A stretch of 5,930 nt of DNA from an uncultured Clostridia bacterium. GTDB taxonomy: Bacteria > Bacillota > Clostridia > Christensenellales > Borkfalkiaceae. The stretch spans positions 1 through 5,930 of the forward strand of contig CAMWQK010000062.1 in assembly GCA_947176445.1 (NCBI GenBank), read 5' to 3'. Shown here piece by piece: positions 1 through 5,515 of this stretch. The notes under the pieces are model-generated. The model saw only the letters and a program-made list of their open reading frames with translations. It ran no database searches and was not told the origin of the DNA. Position 1 is the stretch's first letter. Each line of letters begins with the position of its first letter. The translations under genes were made by a program, and so were the position numbers.

Positions 1-650
1 ATGATTTCGATATTCCGCTCTACCTCAATCATACGATCACGAAGATCGAGGGCAAGGAGCGCGTGACGGGCGTCGTCGTCTCGGAAGTGGACGAAAATAA
101 GCGCCCGATTGCGGGAACGGAGATGCACTTCGACTGCGACACCGTGCTCTTCTCCGTGGGACTGATTCCCGAGAACGAGCTCACCAAGGAGGCGGGAATC
201 GCACTCTCGCCGCGCACACGGGGCGCGGTTGTCTATCAGAACCGCGAGACGGAAGTGAGCGGTGTCTTTGCCTGCGGGAACGTGTTGCAGGTGCACGATC
301 TCGTCGACTTTGTCTCGGAGGAGTCCGAGCTTGCGGGAAGGTCTGCGGCAAAGTATGTTTCGGAGGGCGAGACGGCGCATCGGGCAGTTGAGACAGTTGC
401 GGGGCAAAACGTGAGCTACGTGTTGCCGCAGAAGATTGATCGGAATATCGGCGGGGACGTAAAGCTCTTTCTCCGCGTGACGAATACGTTCCAGAATTGC
501 ACGATCAGGGCAATGTGCGGCGATCAGGTGCTCGCGGAGCGCAAAAAGCGCATTGCCGTGCCGGGAGAGATGGAGACACTCATTCTGCGCGAGGCGGCAA
601 TCAAGGGCGCTTCGGGAGAAATCACGGTTTGCTTGGAGGTGAACGCATGA
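1..650 (+). CDS. FAD/NAD(P)-dependent oxidoreductase, C-terminal part (5' end outside window)
   Basis: The reading frame is open from the first complete codon at position 3 to TGA at 648-650, so 215 C-terminal residues are visible and the real start lies upstream; the GTG at 63 is internal. The segment DTVLFSVGLIPENEL (visible residues 46-60) followed by GVFACGN (87-93) is the typical end of a pyridine-nucleotide-disulphide-type oxidoreductase, where the last motif contacts FAD; this branch has CGN in place of the commoner CGD. After the flavoprotein fold comes a roughly 85-residue beta-rich tail (about 130-215), which I recall in the clostridial proteins of this type. The stop overlaps the start of the DUF1667 gene (ATGA), so the two are translationally coupled. 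In Clostridia this pair usually follows a GlpA-like glycerol-3-phosphate dehydrogenase; that partner is not visible here. The probable role is passing electrons from a flavin dehydrogenase to a cytoplasmic or membrane acceptor. The superfamily call is strong; the substrate is inference. Confidence 0.88.
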   Translation, partial: DFDIPLYLNHTITKIEGKERVTGVVVSEVDENKRPIAGTEMHFDCDTVLFSVGLIPENELTKEAGIALSPRTRGAVVYQNRETEVSGVFACGNVLQVHDLVDFVSEESELAGRSAAKYVSEGETAHRAVETVAGQNVSYVLPQKIDRNIGGDVKLFLRVTNTFQNCTIRAMCGDQVLAERKKRIAVPGEMETLILREAAIKGASGEITVCLEVNA

Positions 651-997
651 GTAAAGTGGAATTGACCTGCGTCGAGTGTCCGATGGGCTGTACGATCGAG
701 GTGGAGACGGAACACGGACGGGCGGTCTCCGTGAAGGGAAACACCTGCCCGCGCGGCAAGCTATATGCGGAAAACGAGGTCGTCTGCCCCAAGCGGGTCA
801 TCACGACTACGGTACGCGCCGTAAGCGGCGAGATGATCCCCGTCAAGACGAGCGAGCCCGTCAACAAGGCGGAGATGTTTGAGATCATGAAAAAAATCAA
901 CGGATTGCACCCCGTTTTGCCCGTGAAGATCGGGGATATCTTACTTGAAAATATCAGCGACGGGGCAAACCTCGTTGCTACGGGAAACCGCGAATAG
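647..997 (+). CDS. DUF1667 family Cys-rich small protein
   Basis: This 116-residue protein starts at ATG 647, inside the stop of the preceding gene (ATGA overlap). GGAGGT at 635-640 sits 6 nt upstream and fixes this start over the longer in-frame extension that begins at 497. The N-terminus carries C8-x2-C11-x3-C15, then C34-P-R-G and C47-P-K-R, a set of five cysteines that could bind an iron-sulphur cluster or zinc. The spacing and the CPRG motif match DUF1667 as I know it, a family of about 120 residues encoded with the FAD oxidoreductase and glycerol-3-phosphate dehydrogenase of Firmicutes. The C-terminal half (about 55-116) lacks cysteines. There is no signal peptide or membrane helix, so it is probably a cytoplasmic electron-transfer or accessory subunit of the upstream flavoprotein. 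The biochemical role has not been settled as far as I know; the family call is firm and the function is inference. Confidence 0.88.
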   Translation: MSKVELTCVECPMGCTIEVETEHGRAVSVKGNTCPRGKLYAENEVVCPKRVITTTVRAVSGEMIPVKTSEPVNKAEMFEIMKKINGLHPVLPVKIGDILLENISDGANLVATGNRE

Positions 998-1037
998 AGC
1001 GACAGGCGGCAGTGGATTTGCCGTCTCTTGGAAGGAC

Positions 1038-1044
1038 AAGGAGA
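1038..1044 (+). promoter_or_regulatory. Shine-Dalgarno AAGGAGA of the GH3 gene
   Basis: AAGGAGA lies 6 nt before ATG 1051 and decides the start. The in-frame GTG at 1012 has no such site and would add 13 residues (DLPSLGRTRRKN after the initiator) that do not look like a GH3 N-terminus. The 53-nt gap after the DUF1667 stop holds no convincing promoter or T-tailed terminator, so read-through from upstream is plausible. Confidence 0.8.
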
Positions 1045-1050
1045 AAAAAT

Positions 1051-3003
1051 ATGAAGGATTGCGACATCAAGAATTTGACCGCGGAAGAGAAGATCAAGCT
1101 CGTCATGGGTAAAAACTGGTGGGAGAGCCACGATCTGGGCGGAAAAGTGCCGTCCTTTCGCGTGAGCGACGGTCCCGTCGGCTTGCGGTGTTTAGAGAAT
1201 TGCGACGAGTGGACGAACGACAGTCTGCGTCCGTCCGTTGCCTATCCGAGCTATCAGATGCTCGCGCAGAGCTGGGATAAATCGCTCGCGTATGAGTACG
1301 GCGCGGCGGTTGCCGACGACTGTATGGATATGGGCGTCGATATCATTCTCGGACCGGGGTGCAATATCAAGCGCACGCCCCGCTGCGGGCGCAACTTCGA
1401 GTACTTTTCCGAAGATCCGTACCTCGCGGGCGTGTTTGCGAAATCTTTTATCGAGGGCGCGCAGGAGAGCGGAATCGGCGTTGCGCTCAAACACTACTGC
1501 TGTAACAATCTCGAAACGGTGCGGCGTTGGCGGTCGAGCGATCTCGACGAGCGTACTCTGCGGGAAATCTATCTGAAACCGTTTGAGATCGCGTGCGAGG
1601 CAAAGCCCTGGACGGTGATGAGCTCGTATAACCTCGTAAACGGCGTGCGTATGGCGGAGAACGGCGCGCTGTTTACGCTCCTTCGAGAGGAATTCGGGTT
1701 TAACGGCATGATCATGTCTGACTGGGAGGTTGTGCAGGACACCGAAGTAAGTCTGGAAGCGGGCTTGGACTGGGAGATGCCGTACTGCGAAGCCCATGAA
1801 CGGGAGCGGGAACAGCTCCTGAAAGAGGGAAAAATCGACTTGAACGCCCTCGACGAATGCGCAGGGCGCGTGCTTGCGCTCGCGCAAAAGGTGAGCGAGC
1901 ACAAAAAGACGCGCAAGGCAAGGCGCACGGTGGAAGAGCGGATCGCGCTTGCGCAGAAAGTGGAGGAGGAAGCTATCGTCCTCTTGAAAAATAACGGCGT
2001 TCTGCCCTTGCAATCGGGAAAAATCTGCGTGACGGGCGCGCCCGTCCGCTCCTACTACTACGGGGGCGGAAGCAGTGCGGTTGTCCCCAACCGTCCGTAT
2101 GTGTCCTTAGACGAGGCGTTAAAAAGAAGCGGCGTTGATGCAGTCTACGTGGATACGATCACGAATTTTTGCATGTTCGAACACCTTCCAAAGGCGTTGC
2201 AGGCGTGCAAGGAGTGCGATGTGACTGTTTTTTGCGTTGGGACGGGCAATAACGTAGAGACCGAGGCAAAGGATCGGGCGGATATTTCGCTCATTCCGGA
2301 GGAGTTGGAGGCGCTTCGCTATCTTCGGAAATACAGTAAAAAACTCATCGTCGTCGTGTATGCGGGTTCGGCGGTCGATCTAAAAGAAGTGGACGCGCTT
2401 GCCGACGGGGTGTTGCTCGCGGGATTTGGCGGACAGTGCGTTTCGCAGGCGGTCGCGAACGTGTTGACAGGCAAGGTCAATCCCTCGGGAAGGCTTTCGG
2501 AAACGTATGCAAATTGCCTTGAAGATATCCCCGCCGAGCATGCACCCAAAGACGAGTATCACGTAAAGTATGCAGAGGGACTGAACGTCGGATATCGGTA
2601 TTTCTCCTCCCGCGGGATCGGCGTCTTATATCCGTTCGGCTACGGACTGAGCTACACGCAGTTTACATATCGGGATCTGAAAGTTATGACGGAAGGGGCG
2701 CAGGTGCGCGTATCAGTGAAGGTGAAAAACGCGGGCGCAGTCAAGGGGAAAGAGGTGATACAGCTCTATGCGCAGGAATTGAGCCCGAAGGTGGAGCGCC
2801 CTTTGCGCGAGCTTCGCGCGTTTGAGAAAATCGAGCTGAATGCGGGCGAAGAGAAGGAAGTTGTCTTTATGCTGAATAAGAGCGAGCTTAGCTACTATTC
2901 GGTCGAAAAGAAGGCTTGGGTATTCGAAGCGGGGAATTATATCTTTGAAATCGGAAGGAACGCACGGGATATCGCGCTCTCTCAGGAAATGAAATTAAAT
3001 TGA
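1051..3003 (+). CDS. Cytoplasmic glycoside hydrolase family 3 beta-glucosidase
   Basis: The product has 650 residues and no signal peptide, so it should act inside the cell on imported glycosides, removing a terminal beta-D-glucosyl (or similar) unit with retention. The N-terminal TIM-barrel (about 1-290) has SDGP at 39-42, GR at 113-114 followed by EYFSEDP, KH at 148-149, SSYN at 191-194 and MSDWE with nucleophile D224. The second alpha/beta domain opens near 305 with IVLLKNNGVLPL and carries E-x-E-x-x-D-R; E405 is the likely acid/base, with D408-R409 following. GKVNPSGRLSETYA and PFGYGLSY (about residue 528) precede a fibronectin III-like domain (about 555-635). The order barrel, sandwich, Fn3 is standard; no PA14 insert is present, which explains the compact length. 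TGA is followed in frame by TAA and TAA. All catalytic residues I looked for are present. Family call is near certain; cellobiose, gentiobiose, an aryl glucoside or even a xyloside could be the natural substrate. Confidence 0.96.
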   Translation: MKDCDIKNLTAEEKIKLVMGKNWWESHDLGGKVPSFRVSDGPVGLRCLENCDEWTNDSLRPSVAYPSYQMLAQSWDKSLAYEYGAAVADDCMDMGVDIILGPGCNIKRTPRCGRNFEYFSEDPYLAGVFAKSFIEGAQESGIGVALKHYCCNNLETVRRWRSSDLDERTLREIYLKPFEIACEAKPWTVMSSYNLVNGVRMAENGALFTLLREEFGFNGMIMSDWEVVQDTEVSLEAGLDWEMPYCEAHEREREQLLKEGKIDLNALDECAGRVLALAQKVSEHKKTRKARRTVEERIALAQKVEEEAIVLLKNNGVLPLQSGKICVTGAPVRSYYYGGGSSAVVPNRPYVSLDEALKRSGVDAVYVDTITNFCMFEHLPKALQACKECDVTVFCVGTGNNVETEAKDRADISLIPEELEALRYLRKYSKKLIVVVYAGSAVDLKEVDALADGVLLAGFGGQCVSQAVANVLTGKVNPSGRLSETYANCLEDIPAEHAPKDEYHVKYAEGLNVGYRYFSSRGIGVLYPFGYGLSYTQFTYRDLKVMTEGAQVRVSVKVKNAGAVKGKEVIQLYAQELSPKVERPLRELRAFEKIELNAGEEKEVVFMLNKSELSYYSVEKKAWVFEAGNYIFEIGRNARDIALSQEMKLN

Positions 3004-3004
3004 T

Positions 3005-3039
3005 AATAAACCTCCACTGCGATGCCGGTGGGGTTTATT
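3005..3039 (+). terminator. Hairpin terminator after the GH3 gene
   Basis: The 5' arm at 3005-3017 (AATAAACC, a bulged T, CCAC) pairs with the 3' arm at 3028-3039 (GTGGGGTTTATT), giving 12 base pairs with one bulge around a 10-nt loop. It begins 2 nt after the stop codon. The sequence after the stem is only moderately T-rich (CATTCAATTCT), so termination may be partial, although the T-rich 3' arm itself may help. The position between two + strand genes with separate Shine-Dalgarno sites supports a transcript end here. Confidence 0.68.
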
Positions 3040-3047
3040 CATTCAAT

Positions 3048-3062
3048 TCTACTTCAAGTAGA
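3048..3062. repeat. Perfect 15-nt palindrome, possible operator
   Basis: TCTACTT-C-AAGTAGA is a perfect 7-1-7 inverted repeat. It lies in the 139-nt gap upstream of the XRE regulator, about 70-80 nt before the predicted transcription start. Inverted repeats of this size near a regulator gene are often binding sites for that regulator. Function is inferred from symmetry and place only. Confidence 0.55.
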
Positions 3063-3084
3063 GTAAATAACCGTAAAACTCTAC
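3058..3084. repeat. Overlapping inverted repeat GTAGAGT / ACTCTAC
   Basis: GTAGAGT (3058-3064) and ACTCTAC (3078-3084) are perfect inverted 7-mers 13 nt apart. The left arm shares GTAGA with the right arm of the palindrome at 3048-3062, so the region contains three half-sites of one word: TCTAC at 3048, GTAGA at 3058 and TCTAC at 3080. Centres are 10 and 22 nt apart, close to one and two helical turns. In RNA the two hairpins would exclude one another, but the predicted start of transcription lies downstream, which favours a DNA-level role. Confidence 0.45.
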
Positions 3085-3092
3085 GGAGCGTG
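3083..3092 (+). repeat. 10-nt word ACGGAGCGTG, copy 1 (upstream of XRE gene)
   Basis: This word recurs at 5519-5528 just before the flavin oxidoreductase start; I saw no third copy by eye. Here it lies at about -47 to -38 relative to the predicted start of the XRE transcript and abuts the last TCTAC half-site. It could be a shared regulatory site or chance. Confidence 0.35.
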
Positions 3093-3114
3093 TGTGTTAA
3101 AACAACTTATTTTT

Positions 3115-3123
3115 TGCGATAAT
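3115..3123 (+). promoter_or_regulatory. Extended -10 promoter of the XRE gene (TGC-GATAAT)
   Basis: GATAAT at 3118-3123 matches five of six bases of the SigA -10 box, and TG at 3115-3116 makes it an extended -10, which can work without a good -35. The best -35 is weak (TTAAAA at 3097-3102, only 15 nt away). The predicted start, near 3130, would fall at the Shine-Dalgarno itself and give a leader of only about 13 nt, which is unusual and lowers confidence. Confidence 0.35.
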
Positions 3124-3129
3124 GTTTGC

Positions 3130-3136
3130 AGGAGGT
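3130..3136 (+). promoter_or_regulatory. Shine-Dalgarno AGGAGGT of the XRE gene
   Basis: AGGAGGT ends 6 nt before ATG 3143 and fixes that start. The upstream in-frame ATG at 3122 would place this site inside the coding region and has no ribosome binding site of its own. Confidence 0.85.
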
Positions 3137-3142
3137 CTGCTC

Positions 3143-3751
3143 ATGGAACAAGCTAAGATCGGCAAATTCATTCAGGAGATGAGGCGGCAGCAATCGCTCA
3201 CGCAGCGGGAGTTGGCGGAAAAGCTGAATATTTCGGATAAGACTGTCTCCAAGTGGGAGACGGGGAACGGTTTACCCGAAGTAAGTTTAATGCTTCCGCT
3301 CTGTGATCTGCTCAACATCAGCGTGAATGAACTTTTATCCGGCGAACGGCTTGATGAAAGACAGTATCATAAGAGAGCAGAAGAGAACATTATGAGTCTC
3401 TTAAACGAAAAGGCGGAAGCAAAAAAGAAGATCATCATGAGTGTGATCATTTGCCTGATCACGTTACTTGCAGGCGGAACGCTCGTCGTGCTTGCGGGCG
3501 CGCTTGAAATGGAAATATGGCTGCGCATTTTGCTCGTCGTGCTGGCAGTCATCATCGTCGGCTTGGGGATCGGGCTGGTGTGCGCGCTCGATCGGGAGAC
3601 GGGCGTGTATGAATGCCCGCATTGCGGCGAGCGGTTTGTTCCGTCTGTGAAATCATACGTCTTCGGAATGCACACGATTACGAAGAGGAAGTTGAGCTGT
3701 CCGCATTGCGGAAAGCGTAGTTACTGTAAAAAGCACTTCACGAAAGAGTAA
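3143..3751 (+). CDS. Membrane-anchored XRE-family regulator with C-terminal zinc ribbon
   Basis: The product has 202 residues in three parts. Residues 1-65 are an XRE/Cro-C1 helix-turn-helix domain; LTQRELAEKLNISDKTVSKW (19-38) is the classic Firmicutes motif, with the recognition helix around 31-39. A charged linker (about 66-96) leads to two hydrophobic segments, about 97-120 and 126-149, separated by only a few residues, so they should form a helical hairpin that leaves both ends in the cytoplasm. The C-terminus carries CPHCG at 158-162 and CPHCG at 186-190, a four-cysteine zinc ribbon, with C195 and basic residues after it. A DNA-binding head tied to the membrane suggests a one-component sensor, with the ribbon perhaps serving as a metal, redox or protein-contact module. 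Related proteins are common and largely uncharacterised in Clostridia. It has its own Shine-Dalgarno and is bounded by hairpins, so it is probably a single-gene transcript. Domain calls are firm; target genes and signal are unknown. Confidence 0.9.
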   Translation: MEQAKIGKFIQEMRRQQSLTQRELAEKLNISDKTVSKWETGNGLPEVSLMLPLCDLLNISVNELLSGERLDERQYHKRAEENIMSLLNEKAEAKKKIIMSVIICLITLLAGGTLVVLAGALEMEIWLRILLVVLAVIIVGLGIGLVCALDRETGVYECPHCGERFVPSVKSYVFGMHTITKRKLSCPHCGKRSYCKKHFTKE

Positions 3752-3780
3752 CATGGGGCGCTCTGCTCGGGCGAATATGA

Positions 3781-3807
3781 AAAAAGACCGCCGACGGCGG
3801 TCTTTTT
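3781..3807. terminator. Bidirectional intrinsic terminator between the XRE gene and kdgK
   Basis: AAAAA-GACCGCC-GAC-GGCGGTC-TTTTT is fully symmetrical: a GC-rich 7-bp stem (3786-3792 with 3796-3802) with a T-run on each strand. It starts 29 nt after the XRE stop and ends 10 nt from the kdgK stop, so one hairpin can end both converging transcripts. Confidence 0.93.
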
Positions 3808-3817
3808 ATATATCGAA

Positions 3818-4843
3818 TTATCGTTGCACTCTGCCCGAAGCGTTGCCGCCTGCAAGCGCCTTCACCTCGTCGAGGCAGACCATATTAAAGTCGCCTTCGA
3901 TCGAGTGCTTCAAGCAGCTTGCGGCAACCGCAAATTCGATCGCGTCGGCGGGGGAGTAGCCGTTCGTAAGCGCGTAGATGAGCCCGCCGCCGAAGCTGTC
4001 GCCGCCGCCGACCCTGTCTACAATGTGCATGGAGTATTTTTTGGAAAATACCGCCTTGCCCTCGGTATACAGCATTCCCGACCAGTCGTTGTCGTTTGCG
4101 GATTTGCTCTCGCGAAGCGTGATTGCAACGCCCTGAAAGCCGAATTTCTCCGTCAGCTGTTTCGCAACGGAAATGTAGCCGTTCGTATTGAGCGTTCCGC
4201 CCTGAATATCGCTGCCGTCCGCTTCGATCCCGAACACATCTTTGGCATCTTCCTCGTTCGCGATGCAGTAGTCGATATATTTTGCAAGCTCGCTCATGAC
4301 CTTGCTCGCCCGTTCCTTGCTCCACAGTTTTTTGCGGTAATTGAGATCGCACGAGACGGTAATGCCTTTCTCCTTCGCCTTTTTGCACGCGGTCAAACAG
4401 ATTGCCGCCGTTTTTTCGGAGAGAGCGGGGGTGATCCCCGTGAAGTGGAACCAACTTGCGCCTTCGAAGATACGATCCCAATCGAAATCGCTCTCTTCCG
4501 CCTCGGAAACAGAGGAGTGGGCGCGGTCGTAGATGACTTTGGAAGGGCGCTGGCTTGCGCCTTTCTCGCAGTAATAAATGCCCACGCGCTCGCCGCCCCG
4601 TACGATAAGGGAAGTATCTACGCCGAACTTTCTGAGCGAGTTGACCGCCGCCTGCCCGATCTCGTGCGCGGGAAGTTTGGTTACGAATGCGGCGTTCATT
4701 CCGTAGTTTGCAAGGCTCACCGCAACGTTTGCTTCCGCGCCGCCGAACGTCGCTTCGTATTTCTCGCTCTGCACAAACCGCAGATAGTTTTCGGGAGCAA
4801 GCCGAAGCATGAGCTCTCCGAACGTGACGATTTTATTTTTCAT
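3818..4843 (-). CDS. kdgK: 2-dehydro-3-deoxygluconokinase (KDG kinase, PfkB family)
   Basis: The 341-residue product phosphorylates 2-keto-3-deoxygluconate with ATP to KDPG (EC 2.7.1.45) in the cytoplasm. The N-terminal PfkB signature is at 34-48 (GGAEANVAVSLANYG). The C-terminal signature DRVGGGDSFGGG runs from 276 to 287, with the anion hole at 279-282 and catalytic base D282. The arginine in DR replaces the usual threonine of DTxGAGD, as I recall for clostridial KdgK proteins. The phrases RPSKVIYDRAHSS (99-111), WFHFTGITPAL (131-141) and CLKHSIEGDFN (310-320), together with the C-terminal SGRVQR, closely resemble Firmicutes KDG kinases I know, at full length (about 340). The start overlaps kdgA by 11 nt; GAGGAGG lies 12 nt upstream inside kdgA, rather far, with AAGG closer. 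It shares the kdgA promoter and ends at the bidirectional terminator. Substrate is very likely KDG given its partner. Confidence 0.95.
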   Translation of the reverse strand: MKNKIVTFGELMLRLAPENYLRFVQSEKYEATFGGAEANVAVSLANYGMNAAFVTKLPAHEIGQAAVNSLRKFGVDTSLIVRGGERVGIYYCEKGASQRPSKVIYDRAHSSVSEAEESDFDWDRIFEGASWFHFTGITPALSEKTAAICLTACKKAKEKGITVSCDLNYRKKLWSKERASKVMSELAKYIDYCIANEEDAKDVFGIEADGSDIQGGTLNTNGYISVAKQLTEKFGFQGVAITLRESKSANDNDWSGMLYTEGKAVFSKKYSMHIVDRVGGGDSFGGGLIYALTNGYSPADAIEFAVAASCLKHSIEGDFNMVCLDEVKALAGGNASGRVQR

Positions 4844-5384
4844 ATGCCTTCAATGCCTCCTCAACGAACGAACTTCCGCCGACGGCGAAAATCTTATCGC
4901 AACTTAAATATTCTTCCAGATTATTCTGATCGATCCCGCCCGTCGGAATAAATTTCACCTGCGGGAAGGGTGCGCTCAGCGCCTTGATCGCCTTTAATCC
5001 GCCGTAGATATTCGCAGGGAAGAATTTGACGGTCGTAATACCCAGTTCGAGCGCCTGCATGATCTCCGTCGGCGTGACGCAACCGGGATAGTAGGGCACG
5101 TTTTTCTCCTTGCAGATCTTTGCAACGCTCTCGGAAAGTCCGGGGGAGACGATGAATTTCGCCCCTGCGGCGAGCGCACGTTCGCACTGTTCGGCGTTGA
5201 TGACCGTTCCCGCGCCGATATACATCTCGGGAAAGTTTTTCACGGCGAGTTTGATCGCGTCTTCCGCGCACGCCGTGCGGAAGGTGATCTCGGCACATTC
5301 GATGCCGTAATTTTTGAGTGCCGAAAGAATATGATTTGTTTCGCTTAACTCGCGAATGACAACCACGGGAATTCGTTTGTCCAT
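4833..5384 (-). CDS. kdgA: KDPG aldolase (2-dehydro-3-deoxy-phosphogluconate aldolase)
   Basis: The 183-residue product is a class I (Schiff-base) aldolase of the KDPG/KHG family that splits KDPG into pyruvate and glyceraldehyde-3-phosphate (EC 4.1.2.14); many homologues also act on 4-hydroxy-2-oxoglutarate. The three residues I would compare with E. coli Eda E45, R49 and K133 are present: E32 and R36 in AEITFRT and K120 in TTVKFFPA. Phosphate-binding glycines follow in PTGGID (147-152) and VGGSS (168-172). Length is slightly short of the family norm of about 205, through compact termini and not loss of a motif. The start at 5384 is supported by AGGAG 6 nt upstream (5391-5395). The gene is first in a two-gene operon with kdgK, overlapping it by 11 nt, and is driven by a consensus promoter. 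The pair completes hexuronate degradation; no upstream pathway genes (uxaA, uxuA, uxaC) are visible here. Confidence 0.95.
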   Translation of the reverse strand: MDKRIPVVVIRELSETNHILSALKNYGIECAEITFRTACAEDAIKLAVKNFPEMYIGAGTVINAEQCERALAAGAKFIVSPGLSESVAKICKEKNVPYYPGCVTPTEIMQALELGITTVKFFPANIYGGLKAIKALSAPFPQVKFIPTGGIDQNNLEEYLSCDKIFAVGGSSFVEEALKAYEK

Positions 5385-5401
5385 TTGCTACTCCTATGAT
5401 T

Positions 5402-5418
5402 TAATAATGGTTTTATTA
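5402..5418. repeat. AT-rich inverted repeat over the kdgA start of transcription
   Basis: TAATAA-TGGTT-TTATTA is a 6-5-6 inverted repeat covering part of the -10 box and the predicted start of transcription. A second small palindrome, ATAGT-A-ACTAT, adjoins it at 5418-5428. Both sit where a repressor would block initiation. AT-rich DNA produces such repeats easily, so the operator role is tentative. Confidence 0.35.
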
Positions 5419-5443
5419 TAGTAACTATCTAAAAAATTGTCAA
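5415..5443 (-). promoter_or_regulatory. Consensus SigA promoter of kdgA-kdgK
   Basis: On the minus strand TTGACA (5443-5438) and TATAAT (5420-5415) both match consensus at all six bases, with an exact 17-nt spacer. The predicted start is near 5408, giving a leader of about 24 nt that carries the AGGAG of kdgA. Such a promoter is intrinsically strong, so regulated use would call for a repressor. Confidence 0.92.
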
Positions 5444-5472
5444 GGGTCTGTCGGTGATTTTCGTTTAACCCC

Positions 5473-5501
5473 TTGCGGAATTTGCTTTTTTGTGATAGGA
5501 T
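5473..5501 (+). promoter_or_regulatory. Probable SigA promoter of the flavin oxidoreductase gene
   Basis: TTGCGG (5473-5478) and TAGGAT (5496-5501) are 17 nt apart. They match consensus at three and four of six bases, and TG at 5493-5494 adds an extended -10. The start would be near 5508, 25 nt before the ATG. It lies back to back with the kdgA promoter, with 29 nt between the two -35 boxes, so one regulator could reach both. Confidence 0.55.
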
Positions 5502-5515
5502 AGAAAGGAAGTATA

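Noticed and set aside
63..650. Complete oxidoreductase starting at GTG 63
   Set aside because: The frame is open to the left edge and the upstream residues continue a normal beta-strand pattern; 195 residues would lack the whole FAD- and NAD-binding front half.
1005..1025. Small hairpin GGCGGC / GCCGTC between DUF1667 and the GH3 gene as a terminator
   Set aside because: The stem is 6 bp with one G-T pair and a 9-nt loop, and no T-run follows. It could be an mRNA processing structure, but there is no support for termination.
622..1131. 169-codon minus strand open frame across DUF1667 and the GH3 start
   Set aside because: It crosses two well-supported genes and their ribosome binding sites and shows no motif.
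1192..2013. 273-codon minus strand open frame opposite the GH3 gene
   Set aside because: It is antisense to the catalytic barrel of a clearly conserved enzyme, rich in Arg, His and Pro as typical shadow frames are, with no recognisable domain.
3753..3959. 68-codon + strand open frame after the XRE gene
   Set aside because: It reads through the bidirectional terminator into antisense kdgK; the basic stretch RRRR is just the translated hairpin.
3824..4951. Long 375-codon + strand open frame opposite kdgK and the end of kdgA
   Set aside because: It mirrors the conserved kinase and aldolase frames, has no family motif of its own, no Shine-Dalgarno, and would start inside the kdgK 3' end. GC-rich codon bias explains the open antisense frame.
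5455..5470. Possible catabolite-repression (cre) site around GATTTTCGTTTAAC
   Set aside because: With the CG aligned to the cre core, the flanking bases miss the consensus TGWAANCGNTNWCA at most fixed positions.
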